From an uncultured Ruminococcus sp. (GTDB taxonomy: Bacteria; Bacillota; Clostridia; Oscillospirales; Ruminococcaceae), in the NCBI GenBank assembly GCA_947176565.1, contig CAMWRC010000005.1, positions 1-15,774 on the forward strand: a stretch of 15,774 nucleotides of DNA. Direction: 5' to 3'. Numbering within the stretch: position 1 is the first letter of the stretch; every line of letters begins with the position of its first letter. Below are positions 1 through 8,288 of this stretch, in pieces. The notes under the pieces were generated by a model that worked only from the letters and a program-made list of their open reading frames with translations, had not been told where the DNA came from and did not search any database. The translations under genes were made by a program, and so were the position numbers.

Positions 1-27
1 GTTTTATTAGGGCAGTGTGAATTGTTC

Positions 28-52
28 CGGCTGTACCGGCAGTCGTTTTTTT
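28..52 (+). terminator. Probable Rho-independent terminator of an upstream gene
   Basis: CGGCTG (28-33) pairs with CAGTCG (40-45), with one G-U pair and a 6-nt loop, and is followed directly by seven T (46-52). It probably ends a gene lying left of the window. No convincing promoter is visible between it and pilC, so pilC is either read through or transcribed from a promoter that I cannot see. Confidence 0.55.
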
Positions 53-90
53 AAAAATAAAAAATCCTGCCGGTGCATATCAAAAAACAC

Positions 91-105
91 GGAGGTGGTT
101 ATATG
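91..105 (+). promoter_or_regulatory. Ribosome binding site that fixes the pilC start
   Basis: GGAGG at 91-95 lies 7 nt before ATG 103. The same frame is open from a GTG at 73, but no Shine-Dalgarno precedes that codon. A start at 103 also gives the usual PilC N-terminus (MKSYSYIAQD). Confidence 0.8.
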
Positions 106-1302
106 AAGAGTTATTCCTATATCGCTCAGGACGCCCGCGGCAAACAGGTCAAAGGTAAGGCAACTGCGGAGAATGAGCAGGAATTCCTCGAAAAAATGAA
201 AGAACGTGGTCTGTTTATCAAGGACTACGGCGAAGAAGACTCGAGTTCCTCGAAGTCAATCTACAAGTTTAAAACCAAAGAACTGTCGTTCTGCTGCCGT
301 CAGCTCAGTGCGATGCTTACTTCCGGTCTTACTCTTGTAAAAGCTATCGACATCATGAGAACCGAACAGGAAAACGAAAAGGCAAAGGCTATCTGGCAGG
401 ACATCTACGAAAATGTACAGAAAGGTGAATCTTTCTCGTCCGCACTTGAAATGCACAGAGGTTCATTTCCCGACTTCCTTATTTCAATGGTCGGAGCAGG
501 TGAGGCAAGCGGTTCGCTCGACGTAATCATGACGCGTATGTCTGACCAGTACGCAAAGGAAAACAAACTCAACAACACAGTAAAGGGAGCTATGGTCTAT
601 CCGGTAATCCTCGGCGTTCTCTGCGTGGTTATCGTTATCTTCCTGTTTACATTCATCATGCCGACTTTCTTCGATATGTACGAAGACCCGTCGACAATGC
701 CGGCTCTTACCAAGGTAATGCAGGCAATTTCAAACTTTATCATTCACTACTGGTACATACTCATTGCAATAGTCGTTGCAATCGTCATAGGCATAAAGTA
801 TGCCCTCAAAGTCCCTGACTTCAAATATAAGGTCGACCGGCTTATTCTTAAAGGACCCGGCTGGGGTCCGCTCGTTACAAAAATCTATACAGCACGTTTT
901 TCAAGAACTCTTTCCTCTCTTTATTCAAGCGGTATTCCGATGGTTGAATGTCTCCAGAGAGCGTCAGCTATTCTTACAAATTCCTACGTTGACGAAAAAT
1001 TTGAAAACGTCGTTGACGAGGTAAAGCAGGGTGAAACACTTTCAGCTGCTATCACAAGAACTGAACTCTTTGAGTCAATGTTCTGCTCAGTAATATACGT
1101 AGGCGAGGAGTCCGGTGCGCTTGACTCAATCCTCGAAAAAACTTCCGACTACTATGAGGAAGAATCAGACTCAGCTGTTGAACGTCTTGTTCACATGGTT
1201 GAACCTGTAATGCTTATCTTCATGGGTCTTGTAATCGGTATGGTAGTTGTAGGTATTTACCCCGCACTCTACGGTTCAATGGACTCTATCGAGAACGAAT
1301 AA
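103..1302 (+). CDS. pilC: Type IV pilus inner-membrane platform protein PilC (GspF family)
   Basis: This 399-aa polytopic protein is the platform on which the PilB and PilT motors act during pilus assembly and disassembly. It begins with the family's short soluble segment (MKSYSYIAQD, residues 1-10). Two GspF domains follow, at about 60-180 and 262-385. Each opens with the repeated helical pattern, FCCRQLSAMLTSGLTLVKAI in the first and FSRTLSSLYSSGIPMVECLQ in the second. Hydrophobic spans lie near 165-192, 214-235 and 365-387, and the length is normal for PilC. The gene is followed after 24 nt by pilMN, so the two are probably co-transcribed. The start at 103 is chosen from the GGAGG site. 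Identity is clear from architecture. Assignment to T4P rather than type II secretion rests on the neighbouring pilMN, pilO and pilT. Confidence 0.95.
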   Translation: MKSYSYIAQDARGKQVKGKATAENEQEFLEKMKERGLFIKDYGEEDSSSSKSIYKFKTKELSFCCRQLSAMLTSGLTLVKAIDIMRTEQENEKAKAIWQDIYENVQKGESFSSALEMHRGSFPDFLISMVGAGEASGSLDVIMTRMSDQYAKENKLNNTVKGAMVYPVILGVLCVVIVIFLFTFIMPTFFDMYEDPSTMPALTKVMQAISNFIIHYWYILIAIVVAIVIGIKYALKVPDFKYKVDRLILKGPGWGPLVTKIYTARFSRTLSSLYSSGIPMVECLQRASAILTNSYVDEKFENVVDEVKQGETLSAAITRTELFESMFCSVIYVGEESGALDSILEKTSDYYEEESDSAVERLVHMVEPVMLIFMGLVIGMVVVGIYPALYGSMDSIENE

Positions 1303-1326
1303 ACACGGAAAGGTGGAAAAAAGAAA

Positions 1327-2997
1327 ATGCTGTCATTTGATATAACCGATAGAAATATACGTGTTGTCAAGGGCGTTGAGAGCAATGGCAAAATCAAAAT
1401 CAGCTCCGCTGCAACACTTAACCTCGAGGAAGGACTTATCGTAAACGGTCACGTCAAGGATATTCCGAACGTTGCAACGCTTGTGAACGGCGTCCTCAAG
1501 AAAAATAAAATGCCCGACAAGGAAGCTATCGTTTCCCTGTCCTCAAACCTCACAATCTTCAAGGAGCTTACTGTTCCGAGAGTAAAACAGCAGGATATGC
1601 AGAAAACTGTAAAACAGCAGATGCAGGCTGCACTTAATCTCGACGATACATTCTCCGTTACATATGTCATAGTCGGCGATTCCGAGAGCAAGGGCGATAA
1701 CGGCGAATATATGGTAAAGGTACTCGCTACGGCGTGTCCCTATGAAATCGTAAACAGCTACAGGGAAGTTTTCAAGCTTCTCGGTATTTCCCTTCGTTCG
1801 GTAATGGTTGGCTGCAACTGTATCACAAAGGTTCTTCTTGCCGATACAAAAATCAAATCCAAGATGCCGCTCCTTGCAGTTCAGATTGACCCGAACTTCA
1901 TTTCTCTCAACCTTTATGAGCAGGGTCAGCTTTCATTCTCTCGTTTCGCATCTGTAGACCCCGATGACTACGGCGGCTCGGCAGATTATGTTTTCGAGGC
2001 TGTAAACGAAAATATCTTCCGTATGCTCCAGTTCCACAGAAGCCGTAATACCGGCGAAGTAATCGAAAATGTTATCTTCTACGGCGATACTCATGAGTAT
2101 GTAAGACTTACTGACGAACTCGAAAAGCTCGACCTTACCACAAGCCTTATCAACGTTCCGCCACAGATTCACGGTCATGAGAATCTGGAATTTTCGCTCT
2201 ATGCAAACGCTATCGGCGCGATGTTCAAGCGTAACAAGGATACTGAAAAAATCAATCTTCTTGAAACCGAAATCAGTGCGGCAATAAAGAAAGCCGGCAC
2301 GGGTGCAAAGACTCAGGACGCAAATGCAGGTCTCGGACTTATGCTCGGACTTGTTGTCGGCGCGGCTGTAATAGTCGGCGGCATATGGGGCGGCATGAGC
2401 GTATACAACGGTTCTATCGAGAGCGATATTGATGAGATTCAGCAGTATCTCGATTCAAAAGAGGTAAAGGACCAGCTCGACCACCGTGAAAAACTTCTTT
2501 CCATGAGAGATACTGTGAATGCCTATAATACCACTGTTGTTAATTCACATGACGCTTTCTTCTCACAGCCTGTTGTGGACGGCGATAAGTATGATACGAT
2601 TCAGGCAGTGCTCGATGCTACAGCGAGCGAACTTAATCTAAAGGACTGTTATATTTCACTTCCCTCCTATTCCAACGGTACATTTACATTCAATGTAACC
2701 GCCGCCGGAAGCAAGGACTATGTCCAGAAGCTGCCGTCATTGTTTGTTGACAATCTTCTTGACGAGGAAAATGCTGACAACAAGGGCTACTACGGAGCTG
2801 CATCGTATTCAGGATATACTGTCGTAATTACTTCAGAGGAACAGACAGTCGGCGAGGGCGAAGACGCTCGTACCGTAAAAGGTCCGGAAGAAGAAACCGT
2901 TACATTCAGCACGGCAGTGGCTATAAACGGACGCGAAAGCGCATACCACCCGGCAGAAAAGAATAAAGATGATTCTTCCGAAGAAGAAGCCGCGTAA
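1327..2997 (+). CDS. pilM: PilM-PilN fusion: cytoplasmic actin-like domain joined to a transmembrane alignment protein
   Basis: This 556-aa protein combines two T4P alignment proteins that are separate in most Gram-negative systems. Residues 1-300 form a PilM-like actin/FtsA-fold domain (MLSFDITDRNIRVVKG start, with acidic nucleotide-binding-type segments near 185-195 and 250-256). Residues 309-315 read INLLETE, matching the INLLP-type motif with which PilN normally docks onto PilM. A single membrane helix follows at about 334-357, then a probable coiled coil (364-400) and an extracytoplasmic PilN-like domain (415-505). The tail is highly acidic (KDDSSEEEAA). The upstream site GGAAAGGTGG (1308-1317) supports ATG 1327, and pilO starts 18 nt after the stop. 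The PilM assignment is firm. The PilN part is inferred from topology, the motif and the absence of a separate pilN. A similar PilMN fusion is, as I recall, annotated in Clostridioides difficile. Confidence 0.85.
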   Translation: MLSFDITDRNIRVVKGVESNGKIKISSAATLNLEEGLIVNGHVKDIPNVATLVNGVLKKNKMPDKEAIVSLSSNLTIFKELTVPRVKQQDMQKTVKQQMQAALNLDDTFSVTYVIVGDSESKGDNGEYMVKVLATACPYEIVNSYREVFKLLGISLRSVMVGCNCITKVLLADTKIKSKMPLLAVQIDPNFISLNLYEQGQLSFSRFASVDPDDYGGSADYVFEAVNENIFRMLQFHRSRNTGEVIENVIFYGDTHEYVRLTDELEKLDLTTSLINVPPQIHGHENLEFSLYANAIGAMFKRNKDTEKINLLETEISAAIKKAGTGAKTQDANAGLGLMLGLVVGAAVIVGGIWGGMSVYNGSIESDIDEIQQYLDSKEVKDQLDHREKLLSMRDTVNAYNTTVVNSHDAFFSQPVVDGDKYDTIQAVLDATASELNLKDCYISLPSYSNGTFTFNVTAAGSKDYVQKLPSLFVDNLLDEENADNKGYYGAASYSGYTVVITSEEQTVGEGEDARTVKGPEEETVTFSTAVAINGRESAYHPAEKNKDDSSEEEAA

Positions 2998-3015
2998 TAA
3001 GGGAGGTAAGTAAAG

Positions 3016-3762
3016 ATGAAACTCAATTATAGAGACAAGGTTATGCTTGGTGCTTTGTTTGCTCTTATAATCATCGTCGCCGGTATCTTTATGCTTATAA
3101 AGCCGGTCAATGAGGATATAAAAAGCAACAAGACACATCTCGCAGAAGTTCAGAAAGAGCGCGATGAAGTTGATTCAAAAATCGCTGAAATCGGCGGTCT
3201 TAAAGAGACAATAAAAAAGACATACAACGATACTACTGCTCTTACTGATGACTTCGTTGCATACAACAGTATCTACGATACCAGAAAGGTTGACCAGTAT
3301 ATGCAGAGTTTCGCCGAAGACAGCGAAGTCAAGGTATCAGCACTTTCTGTCGGCGACCTCGGAACAAATACACTTGACTATTACTACTTCACTCCCAAGA
3401 TTGTCGGCGAAGACCTTCTTACACAGTCCGATGTCAATGGTTTCCAGAAAGCTGTTACTGACAGTGAAATGGCTGAAAGCAAAGCTCTTGAAGCAAGAAC
3501 TGCTGAAAAGGTTCTCCAGTCTCAGTATACTGTTACTGTTACTGCCAAAGACAAGGATAATATATGGAAATATATGGAAGCTATCGAAAAACAGCCTGAA
3601 ACTATCCTTATCAATTCAGTATCGCTTGCCAACATGGAGATAAAGGAACGACCTGCAAATCGTAACGAGAAGGACGAAGAAAAAGACCCTACCGCTCAGT
3701 TTGTTGTAACTCTCTATTCAATCTATGAGATGGACGAACCGAATGTGGAAATGGCTAACTGA
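3016..3762 (+). CDS. pilO: Type IV pilus alignment protein PilO
   Basis: This 248-aa bitopic protein is expected to pair with the PilN half of the preceding fusion and form the inner-membrane alignment subcomplex. It has a short basic cytoplasmic N-terminus (residues 1-7), one membrane helix (about 8-28, rich in I, V and L) and a charged probable coiled coil (31-72). An extracytoplasmic domain follows, with the alternating strand and helix pattern expected of the PilO ferredoxin-like fold (YTVTVTAKDKDNIWKYMEAI at 171-190). Sequence identity to known PilO proteins is usually low, so the call rests on topology, length and position directly after pilMN. GGGAGG at 3001-3006 lies 9 nt before ATG 3016. 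No terminator follows directly. A structured 193-nt gap separates it from the next gene. Confidence 0.8.
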   Translation: MKLNYRDKVMLGALFALIIIVAGIFMLIKPVNEDIKSNKTHLAEVQKERDEVDSKIAEIGGLKETIKKTYNDTTALTDDFVAYNSIYDTRKVDQYMQSFAEDSEVKVSALSVGDLGTNTLDYYYFTPKIVGEDLLTQSDVNGFQKAVTDSEMAESKALEARTAEKVLQSQYTVTVTAKDKDNIWKYMEAIEKQPETILINSVSLANMEIKERPANRNEKDEEKDPTAQFVVTLYSIYEMDEPNVEMAN

Positions 3763-3775
3763 TATTCGCTTGAGT

Positions 3776-3809
3776 TATTGTGACAATATTTGCAGCCCAT
3801 ACGTAATAA
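3776..3809 (+). promoter_or_regulatory. Weak candidate promoter with an overlapping dyad
   Basis: GTGACA (3780-3785), an 18-nt spacer and TAATAA (3804-3809) make a sub-optimal sigma-A promoter. Its -35 half sits in a 13-bp dyad, TATTGT-G-ACAATA (3776-3788). It could give the tip-pilin operon its own transcription start. The match is weak and could be chance in AT-rich DNA. Confidence 0.25.
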
Positions 3810-3817
3810 AGAATTTA

Positions 3818-3881
3818 CCCTTCCGTGCAGAGTCTGCCGCGTAAAAATTCAGCGGTATATGTTCTGCTCTGTATGGAAGGG
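3818..3881 (+). promoter_or_regulatory. Long structured hairpin in the pilO to tip-pilin gap
   Basis: CCCTTCCGTGCAGAG (3818-3832) pairs along all 15 positions with CTCTGTATGGAAGGG (3867-3881), including two G-U pairs. An inner stem, CCGC (3837-3840) with GCGG (3852-3855), lies inside. G-U pairs at two sites favour an RNA function. No T-run follows, so this is not an ordinary terminator. It may be an mRNA processing or stabilising element that separates expression of pilC-MN-O from the tip pilins. Confidence 0.55.
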
Positions 3882-3891
3882 CAGTGAATAT

Positions 3892-3914
3892 ACAGCCTGT
3901 TTTAATCGGGCTGT
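3892..3914 (+). promoter_or_regulatory. Second hairpin in the same leader
   Basis: ACAGCC (3892-3897) pairs with GGCTGT (3909-3914) around an 11-nt loop. It lies 10 nt after the long hairpin and 41 nt before the next start codon. Together the two occupy most of the gap and make it a candidate structured 5' leader. Confidence 0.4.
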
Positions 3915-3937
3915 GGATATTGAAGAAAAATATAACT

Positions 3938-3958
3938 GGAAAGGCGGTAGATAAAATG
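3938..3958 (+). promoter_or_regulatory. Ribosome binding site that fixes the start of the large tip pilin
   Basis: GGAAAGGCGG (3938-3947) lies 8 nt before ATG 3956 and closely matches the site before pilMN (GGAAAGGTGG). A GTG at 3884 in the same frame lies beside the hairpins, has no such site, and would put 24 residues ahead of the prepilin leader. Confidence 0.75.
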
Positions 3959-6793
3959 AAAACAGAAAAGAATAGAAAACTACATGGTTCGGTTCTGCTG
4001 ACAGTTGTTTTTGTCATGTCTATTCTTATTGTGTTCCTGTTCGGAACTATGGCACTTGCCTTAGCATCAAACAACAGGGCGCATGCAAATTATTCCAGCG
4101 CACAGACCGGAATCACCGCGCGCAATGTCGCGGAAAGTACTATAAGAGCTATCGGAAGCTCATCAGCAGCAGGTGAAGCTTTTGCACAGGCAGTCGGTGA
4201 AATTGATGCTCCCGGCGAATCTATTAATGTTCCTGTTACTATTCCGGACGGAGCAGGAATGGGTCATGTTGATGATGTTGAAATCGCATATGCAGGTTCA
4301 AGAATGTATCAGAATCCTGACAGTATGCTCTGGGAGCCGCGCGATGTTCTCAGATTTACGGCGAAAGTAACTCTCGGCGGTGTTACCTCGACATCTTCGA
4401 TTTATGTAATGAAAAACTTCGTTGATACGCCACCGCCGCCTCCGTCAAGAGGCATGGGTTTCTCAACGACAGCACAGGCGCAGCTCAATTGCCAGGTAAG
4501 CATCTGGGGAGGCGGATATATTGGTATTCCGTCACTGTCTGAGGCACAGGCAATAAGATATGACGACAATCACGCATCTCTTGCCAGTTCTTTTCCGGCA
4601 GACAAGACAACAAGTCTCACCAACGCCGGTTCAGGTTATTCCGCTGACCTCTATGTTTACAACAATCTGCATATTGAAAACTGTAAACTCATATACTTCC
4701 CTGAAAAGGGTACAGGTCTTACAGTCTGGGGAGATATGGATGTAAACTCAGCAAATAACAGAGACCATTTGAATTATGTGTATAGCGGAGATACAGATGA
4801 ATTTGACTTCACTGAGATTCCTTACGTATATGTTGACGGAAAATTTACCGGTGCGCTCATAGGTCCGCGTGATTCTTCATTCCCTGTAAATCTTTTCTGC
4901 GGAAGCATAAACGCTGATACCGGCAATGATGTATGGATGTCAGCTAATATATACTGTATGGATTCAGATAAAGATAACTATATCGGTTCAAACAATCCGA
5001 AAGATGCGCTTAAAGCATGGACCGGTTCTGTAATTTATCAGACTATTGACACATCACCATCAACTACTGTATGCGGTGATGTGTGCGTAAACGGAAATCT
5101 CGAAATTGAGAACGTTACCGTAAAGGGAGACCTCCGCGTAAGAGGCAACTGTAAATTTGGTCAGAATGTAATAGTAAATGGTAATGTCGTTATCGAAGGC
5201 AATGTAACCGGAGATGTTTCAGTAGCAGAAGATCATAAGCTCTACACCAAAAACGGCGGTGAAGTCGATGCTGATAATAAAGTATGCTATTATTACAGAT
5301 TTATACCCGATACATCTGACGGATTTTATCGCGGAGTCAACGACGAACTGCTTAATATTCCGGGATATATCGTAAACGGCGAACTTGTCGAGGGTGTTGA
5401 CCCGCTTGATTTGACATATGTTTACTACTTCGTCGATGACCAGTACGAAATTAATGACGACATCGTGGACAGCGAGGACAGAAAGAGCAAAATAGCAGAA
5501 TGGTTATCTCCTGTTGCAGATGCGGAAGTTAAAGTGATTGCCGGAACAGATGACAGATATTATGCAGAAACAGTTTACCTTGGTGTAAATTCCGAGGGCG
5601 ACTACGAATATGAAGCACATATCGGTGTGCCGGTTGATTCTGCAACATTCACGCATCCGCTCGTTTCGGAAGATTTTGCGGAGGCAATGGACATCTACCG
5701 CACAACATATCCGGATTACGCCGAAAGAATCAATATCGTCGGCGATGAGTCAAAATACAAGATTGTAAACAGAGTTGAAGAAGTATTCTCAAAGGTATCA
5801 GACCCGTATGAGTATGATATGGACCTCGATGATATTTCATCATTCTTGAAAGACGGAACTGTAAAACCAAAGCTTGCTGACGTTTATAATCTTATTACAG
5901 CAAGTGAGACTGACGGTTCTATCAAGAATCTTGTTCCGGAGTTCCCGAGGTTCACGAGTGAAGACAGTATTATATCCGGAGTCGGAAGATATGTTTCAAA
6001 TCTTTACGGCGATATTGCCGGCGGCGGTATGCAGAAGTATAACATAAGTGTATCATCTTCAGTTGCCGATAAGGTAAACGGAACAGTCTATATCGACCAG
6101 AACTGCGTGCTTGATATGTCTCTTGAGGGCGGAAAAACAATCGTTCTTGACCCCGGAGCAACAGGTATCGTAATTGTTGTTGACAGACTTAGCCTTGCAA
6201 AAGATGCGACTATTGTTGTAAGAGACGATGTTCCCGGAAAGGTTCATATGATTGTACGTTCAGGCGGATATATCAATCATTACGGTAACTCCGGAGACGG
6301 TTGCGTTATAACGACAACATCTTACTGGAATACGTTTGCTGACCATTATGGTGAAGATTATAAAGTTGTCAGCAGAACAGGTGCTCCGGCAGTGACAGCA
6401 TCTGTTGATATGTCAAATATGAAGCCGAATCTTTATATCTATGCTGAAACAACAAAGGGAAGCGATTCAAACCCGACACTTAATTTCAGCGACTTTACAG
6501 GATATGCGACAGCAAATATCGTTTCACCTAACCTTGACCTCAGCATTGCCTCCACGAACGGAAACCGTATTCTGGACAATGCTGTTGGAAGCTTCTATTA
6601 TGATGGCATGGAAATCGGTGATTACGGCGTAAATGACTTCCAGTTTGCAATCTTCGGAGCTGTAAACTCCAAAAATACAAATATTCCGAACGTGCTTTCT
6701 GTTATTTATATTCCGGACGGCTCAAACACCGGCAACAATATGGCGCAGGACGCAGTATACAGTTACTACGGTCTGTACTACGATGAGTATTAA
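3956..6793 (+). CDS. Giant PilX/GspK-like pilin with beta-helix body; candidate pilus-tip protein
   Basis: This 945-aa protein has a class III-like prepilin N-terminus: a basic leader MKTEKNRKLHG, a probable cut before S12, and a hydrophobic helix to about residue 38. The helix continues as a polar segment (ASNNRAHANYSSAQTG) of the type found in PilX/GspK proteins. Position +5 is Thr (T16), not Glu, as in GspK-type pilins that sit at the tip. Residues up to 156 look like a pilin head domain. Five prolines (159-163) then lead into an exported body of more than 750 residues. Short hydrophobic/polar repeats rich in N, G and V at 375-425 (GDVCVNGNLEIENVTVKGDL) and again around 703-770 suggest a right-handed beta-helix. 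It is much longer than ordinary minor pilins (150-350 aa) and C. difficile PilK. Two more prepilins follow within 12 and 20 nt. The tip/adhesin role is inferred. No binding domain was recognised. Confidence 0.7.
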   Translation: MKTEKNRKLHGSVLLTVVFVMSILIVFLFGTMALALASNNRAHANYSSAQTGITARNVAESTIRAIGSSSAAGEAFAQAVGEIDAPGESINVPVTIPDGAGMGHVDDVEIAYAGSRMYQNPDSMLWEPRDVLRFTAKVTLGGVTSTSSIYVMKNFVDTPPPPPSRGMGFSTTAQAQLNCQVSIWGGGYIGIPSLSEAQAIRYDDNHASLASSFPADKTTSLTNAGSGYSADLYVYNNLHIENCKLIYFPEKGTGLTVWGDMDVNSANNRDHLNYVYSGDTDEFDFTEIPYVYVDGKFTGALIGPRDSSFPVNLFCGSINADTGNDVWMSANIYCMDSDKDNYIGSNNPKDALKAWTGSVIYQTIDTSPSTTVCGDVCVNGNLEIENVTVKGDLRVRGNCKFGQNVIVNGNVVIEGNVTGDVSVAEDHKLYTKNGGEVDADNKVCYYYRFIPDTSDGFYRGVNDELLNIPGYIVNGELVEGVDPLDLTYVYYFVDDQYEINDDIVDSEDRKSKIAEWLSPVADAEVKVIAGTDDRYYAETVYLGVNSEGDYEYEAHIGVPVDSATFTHPLVSEDFAEAMDIYRTTYPDYAERINIVGDESKYKIVNRVEEVFSKVSDPYEYDMDLDDISSFLKDGTVKPKLADVYNLITASETDGSIKNLVPEFPRFTSEDSIISGVGRYVSNLYGDIAGGGMQKYNISVSSSVADKVNGTVYIDQNCVLDMSLEGGKTIVLDPGATGIVIVVDRLSLAKDATIVVRDDVPGKVHMIVRSGGYINHYGNSGDGCVITTTSYWNTFADHYGEDYKVVSRTGAPAVTASVDMSNMKPNLYIYAETTKGSDSNPTLNFSDFTGYATANIVSPNLDLSIASTNGNRILDNAVGSFYYDGMEIGDYGVNDFQFAIFGAVNSKNTNIPNVLSVIYIPDGSNTGNNMAQDAVYSYYGLYYDEY

Positions 6794-6805
6794 GGGGGAA
6801 ATGCT

Positions 6806-7180
6806 GTGAAAAAATTCAGAATCAAGAAAAAAAAGTTTAAAGGCATGACCCTTGTCGAGATTATTATTTCGCTTGCTATCGTCGCTGTAATGACAACAAT
6901 AATCGTCGGAACAGCAGGTGCAATAAACAAATATACAAAGGCTTCCAATAATATGGATAAGCGCGTGGCTATGCAAGCTCCTATCGCCGAAGCACAGTAT
7001 TATAATATTGTTGCCGGCACGCCGCGCCCTACGGAATCCATTGAAATTGTCGTAAACAATAATATCAGAGTAAACGGTAATATCAATTATGCTTTCGATG
7101 ATGACGAAATGCAGGATAATGCCGATGGTGCCGGAAGTGGTCTCAATATGAGATATATAACCGACATTTCTCCCTCATAA
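6806..7180 (+). CDS. Small minor pilin (type IV prepilin)
   Basis: This 124-aa prepilin begins with GTG. GGGGG at 6794-6798 lies about 7 nt upstream, and the nearby ATG at 6801 is out of frame. The leader is long and strongly basic (MKKFRIKKKKFKG). PilD should cut between G13 and M14 and expose M-T-L-V-E, with the conserved Glu at +5 and a hydrophobic helix to about residue 40. The soluble part is short (about 80 aa) with a few strands and an acidic stretch (DDDEM). It sits between the giant GspK-like pilin and a larger prepilin, so it probably belongs to the PilV/PilI-like part of a tip priming complex. The exact orthologue is not recognisable. Met at +1 is less usual than Phe but occurs in minor pilins. 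Confidence 0.8.
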   Translation: MKKFRIKKKKFKGMTLVEIIISLAIVAVMTTIIVGTAGAINKYTKASNNMDKRVAMQAPIAEAQYYNIVAGTPRPTESIEIVVNNNIRVNGNINYAFDDDEMQDNADGAGSGLNMRYITDISPS

Positions 7181-7200
7181 GCAGAACCGGAGGATTTAAA

Positions 7201-8208
7201 ATGAAAAATAAAGTTTTAAAGGGTTTTACGCTTATTGAGCTTATCATTGTCCTTGCGATTTTCAGCATTATCCTGACGCTTGTAATGTCGTTTATCGACC
7301 CTGCAACACGTCTTATGAAATCAACATCGGTAAAGGAAAAAACCGGCGCATATGTTGACAATGTAAGCGAATATCTTGAAAATTCGCTCCGCTATTCAAA
7401 ATTCGTACATATATATGACGGAGAAGAACCGTCAGTATATCAGATACGAGATATTGTTTCATTGAATCTGAACGGTGCTGTAACCATAAAGGACAACAGC
7501 GGAACACCTTATCCGATTGAGGGTAATGTGCGTGTTCTTAAAATGGATAATACCGATGGTCAGATATATGAGAAAGTATATAGATTCACTACGCAGGACA
7601 GTCGTCTCGGTTCTATCGACCCCGAAACTCTCATGTCATCAGCTCCGGTTCAGAACTGGACACCTGTTCTGAATGAAGAACATTTTCAGGATTATTCTTT
7701 CTACTATAAGGCAGGATATTATAATCTTGAGCCGGTTGCGTCAGCTGACAACCGTCCGGAAAACTACAAAAGTCATCTCGTGGAAATGACAGATAAGGAC
7801 GGAAACGTGCTCCAGAACGGCAGACCGAATGCATACAATTTCTCAATGAGCGTTGTTGCATATGGAACAGAAAACGGTGTAAATGCCGAAGCTACTGACG
7901 GAGATGTATCTACCGAGCCTGAATTTCAGTATCCGGCGCGTATGGATACCGTAAGTATGGCATTTATAAATATAATAAATGCTACAAATTCACAGCCGTG
8001 TTACAGACAGAAATACGAGACTGACCCATTAACATTGGCCGTTAATCCGGTATTTGACCCGACTAATCATCGACCTGTATTTGAACCGGTCAGTTCGGCA
8101 AGACCGTTCTATTATGAGCAGGCAAATGAAGCCGACAGCGATGACAATATCTATATTGTATTTATCAGTCCGTCAGAATTAAACGACAATATGCTAGTAA
8201 TCGACTGA
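7201..8208 (+). CDS. Large minor pilin (PilW/PilJ-like prepilin)
   Basis: This 335-aa prepilin has an 8-residue leader, MKNKVLKG, cut before FTLIEL (Glu at +5), then the standard hydrophobic helix to about residue 32. The remaining 300 residues form a globular exported domain with many Tyr and Asn and a single Cys (SQPCYRQ). This size is typical of PilW-like or GspJ-like minor pilins. GGAGG (7189-7193) lies 7 nt before the start, 20 nt after the previous stop, so the three prepilins from 3956 to 8208 form one operon. The order large K-like, small I/V-like and W/J-like is consistent with a priming complex at the pilus tip. The stop is followed by the terminator at 8225. Exact family membership was not resolved. 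Confidence 0.8.
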   Translation: MKNKVLKGFTLIELIIVLAIFSIILTLVMSFIDPATRLMKSTSVKEKTGAYVDNVSEYLENSLRYSKFVHIYDGEEPSVYQIRDIVSLNLNGAVTIKDNSGTPYPIEGNVRVLKMDNTDGQIYEKVYRFTTQDSRLGSIDPETLMSSAPVQNWTPVLNEEHFQDYSFYYKAGYYNLEPVASADNRPENYKSHLVEMTDKDGNVLQNGRPNAYNFSMSVVAYGTENGVNAEATDGDVSTEPEFQYPARMDTVSMAFINIINATNSQPCYRQKYETDPLTLAVNPVFDPTNHRPVFEPVSSARPFYYEQANEADSDDNIYIVFISPSELNDNMLVID

Positions 8209-8220
8209 TAAAATCTTAAT

Positions 8221-8264
8221 AAAAACAGGCAGCAGTTTGTTTGCTGCTGCCTGTAATTATTTTT
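8221..8264. terminator. Bidirectional Rho-independent terminator between convergent operons
   Basis: ACAGGCAGCAG (8225-8235) pairs perfectly over 11 bp with CTGCTGCCTGT (8244-8254) across an 8-nt loop. On the - strand the stem is followed directly by TTTTTATT, which would end pilD. On the + strand the T-rich tract is AATTATTTTT, a weaker but plausible end for the tip-pilin operon. Confidence 0.85.
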
Positions 8265-8288
8265 GTTCAGAATATTTATATCTGATTT

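Noticed and set aside
33..76. Inverted repeat GTACCGGCAG / CTGCCGGTGC spanning the T-run upstream of pilC, as an antiterminator.
   Set aside because: The right arm is transcribed only after the T-run, so it cannot prevent termination at 28-52. It could matter only in read-through RNA.
103..3762. pilC-pilMN-pilO as part of a type II secretion system or competence (com) operon.
   Set aside because: A PilM-like domain and a PilT retraction ATPase are present, and no secretin or ComG-type gene set is seen. This points to a retractile T4P.
3884..3955. GTG 3884 as the start of the giant pilin.
   Set aside because: It would add 24 residues ahead of the basic prepilin leader and has no Shine-Dalgarno. 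ATG 3956 has a good one.
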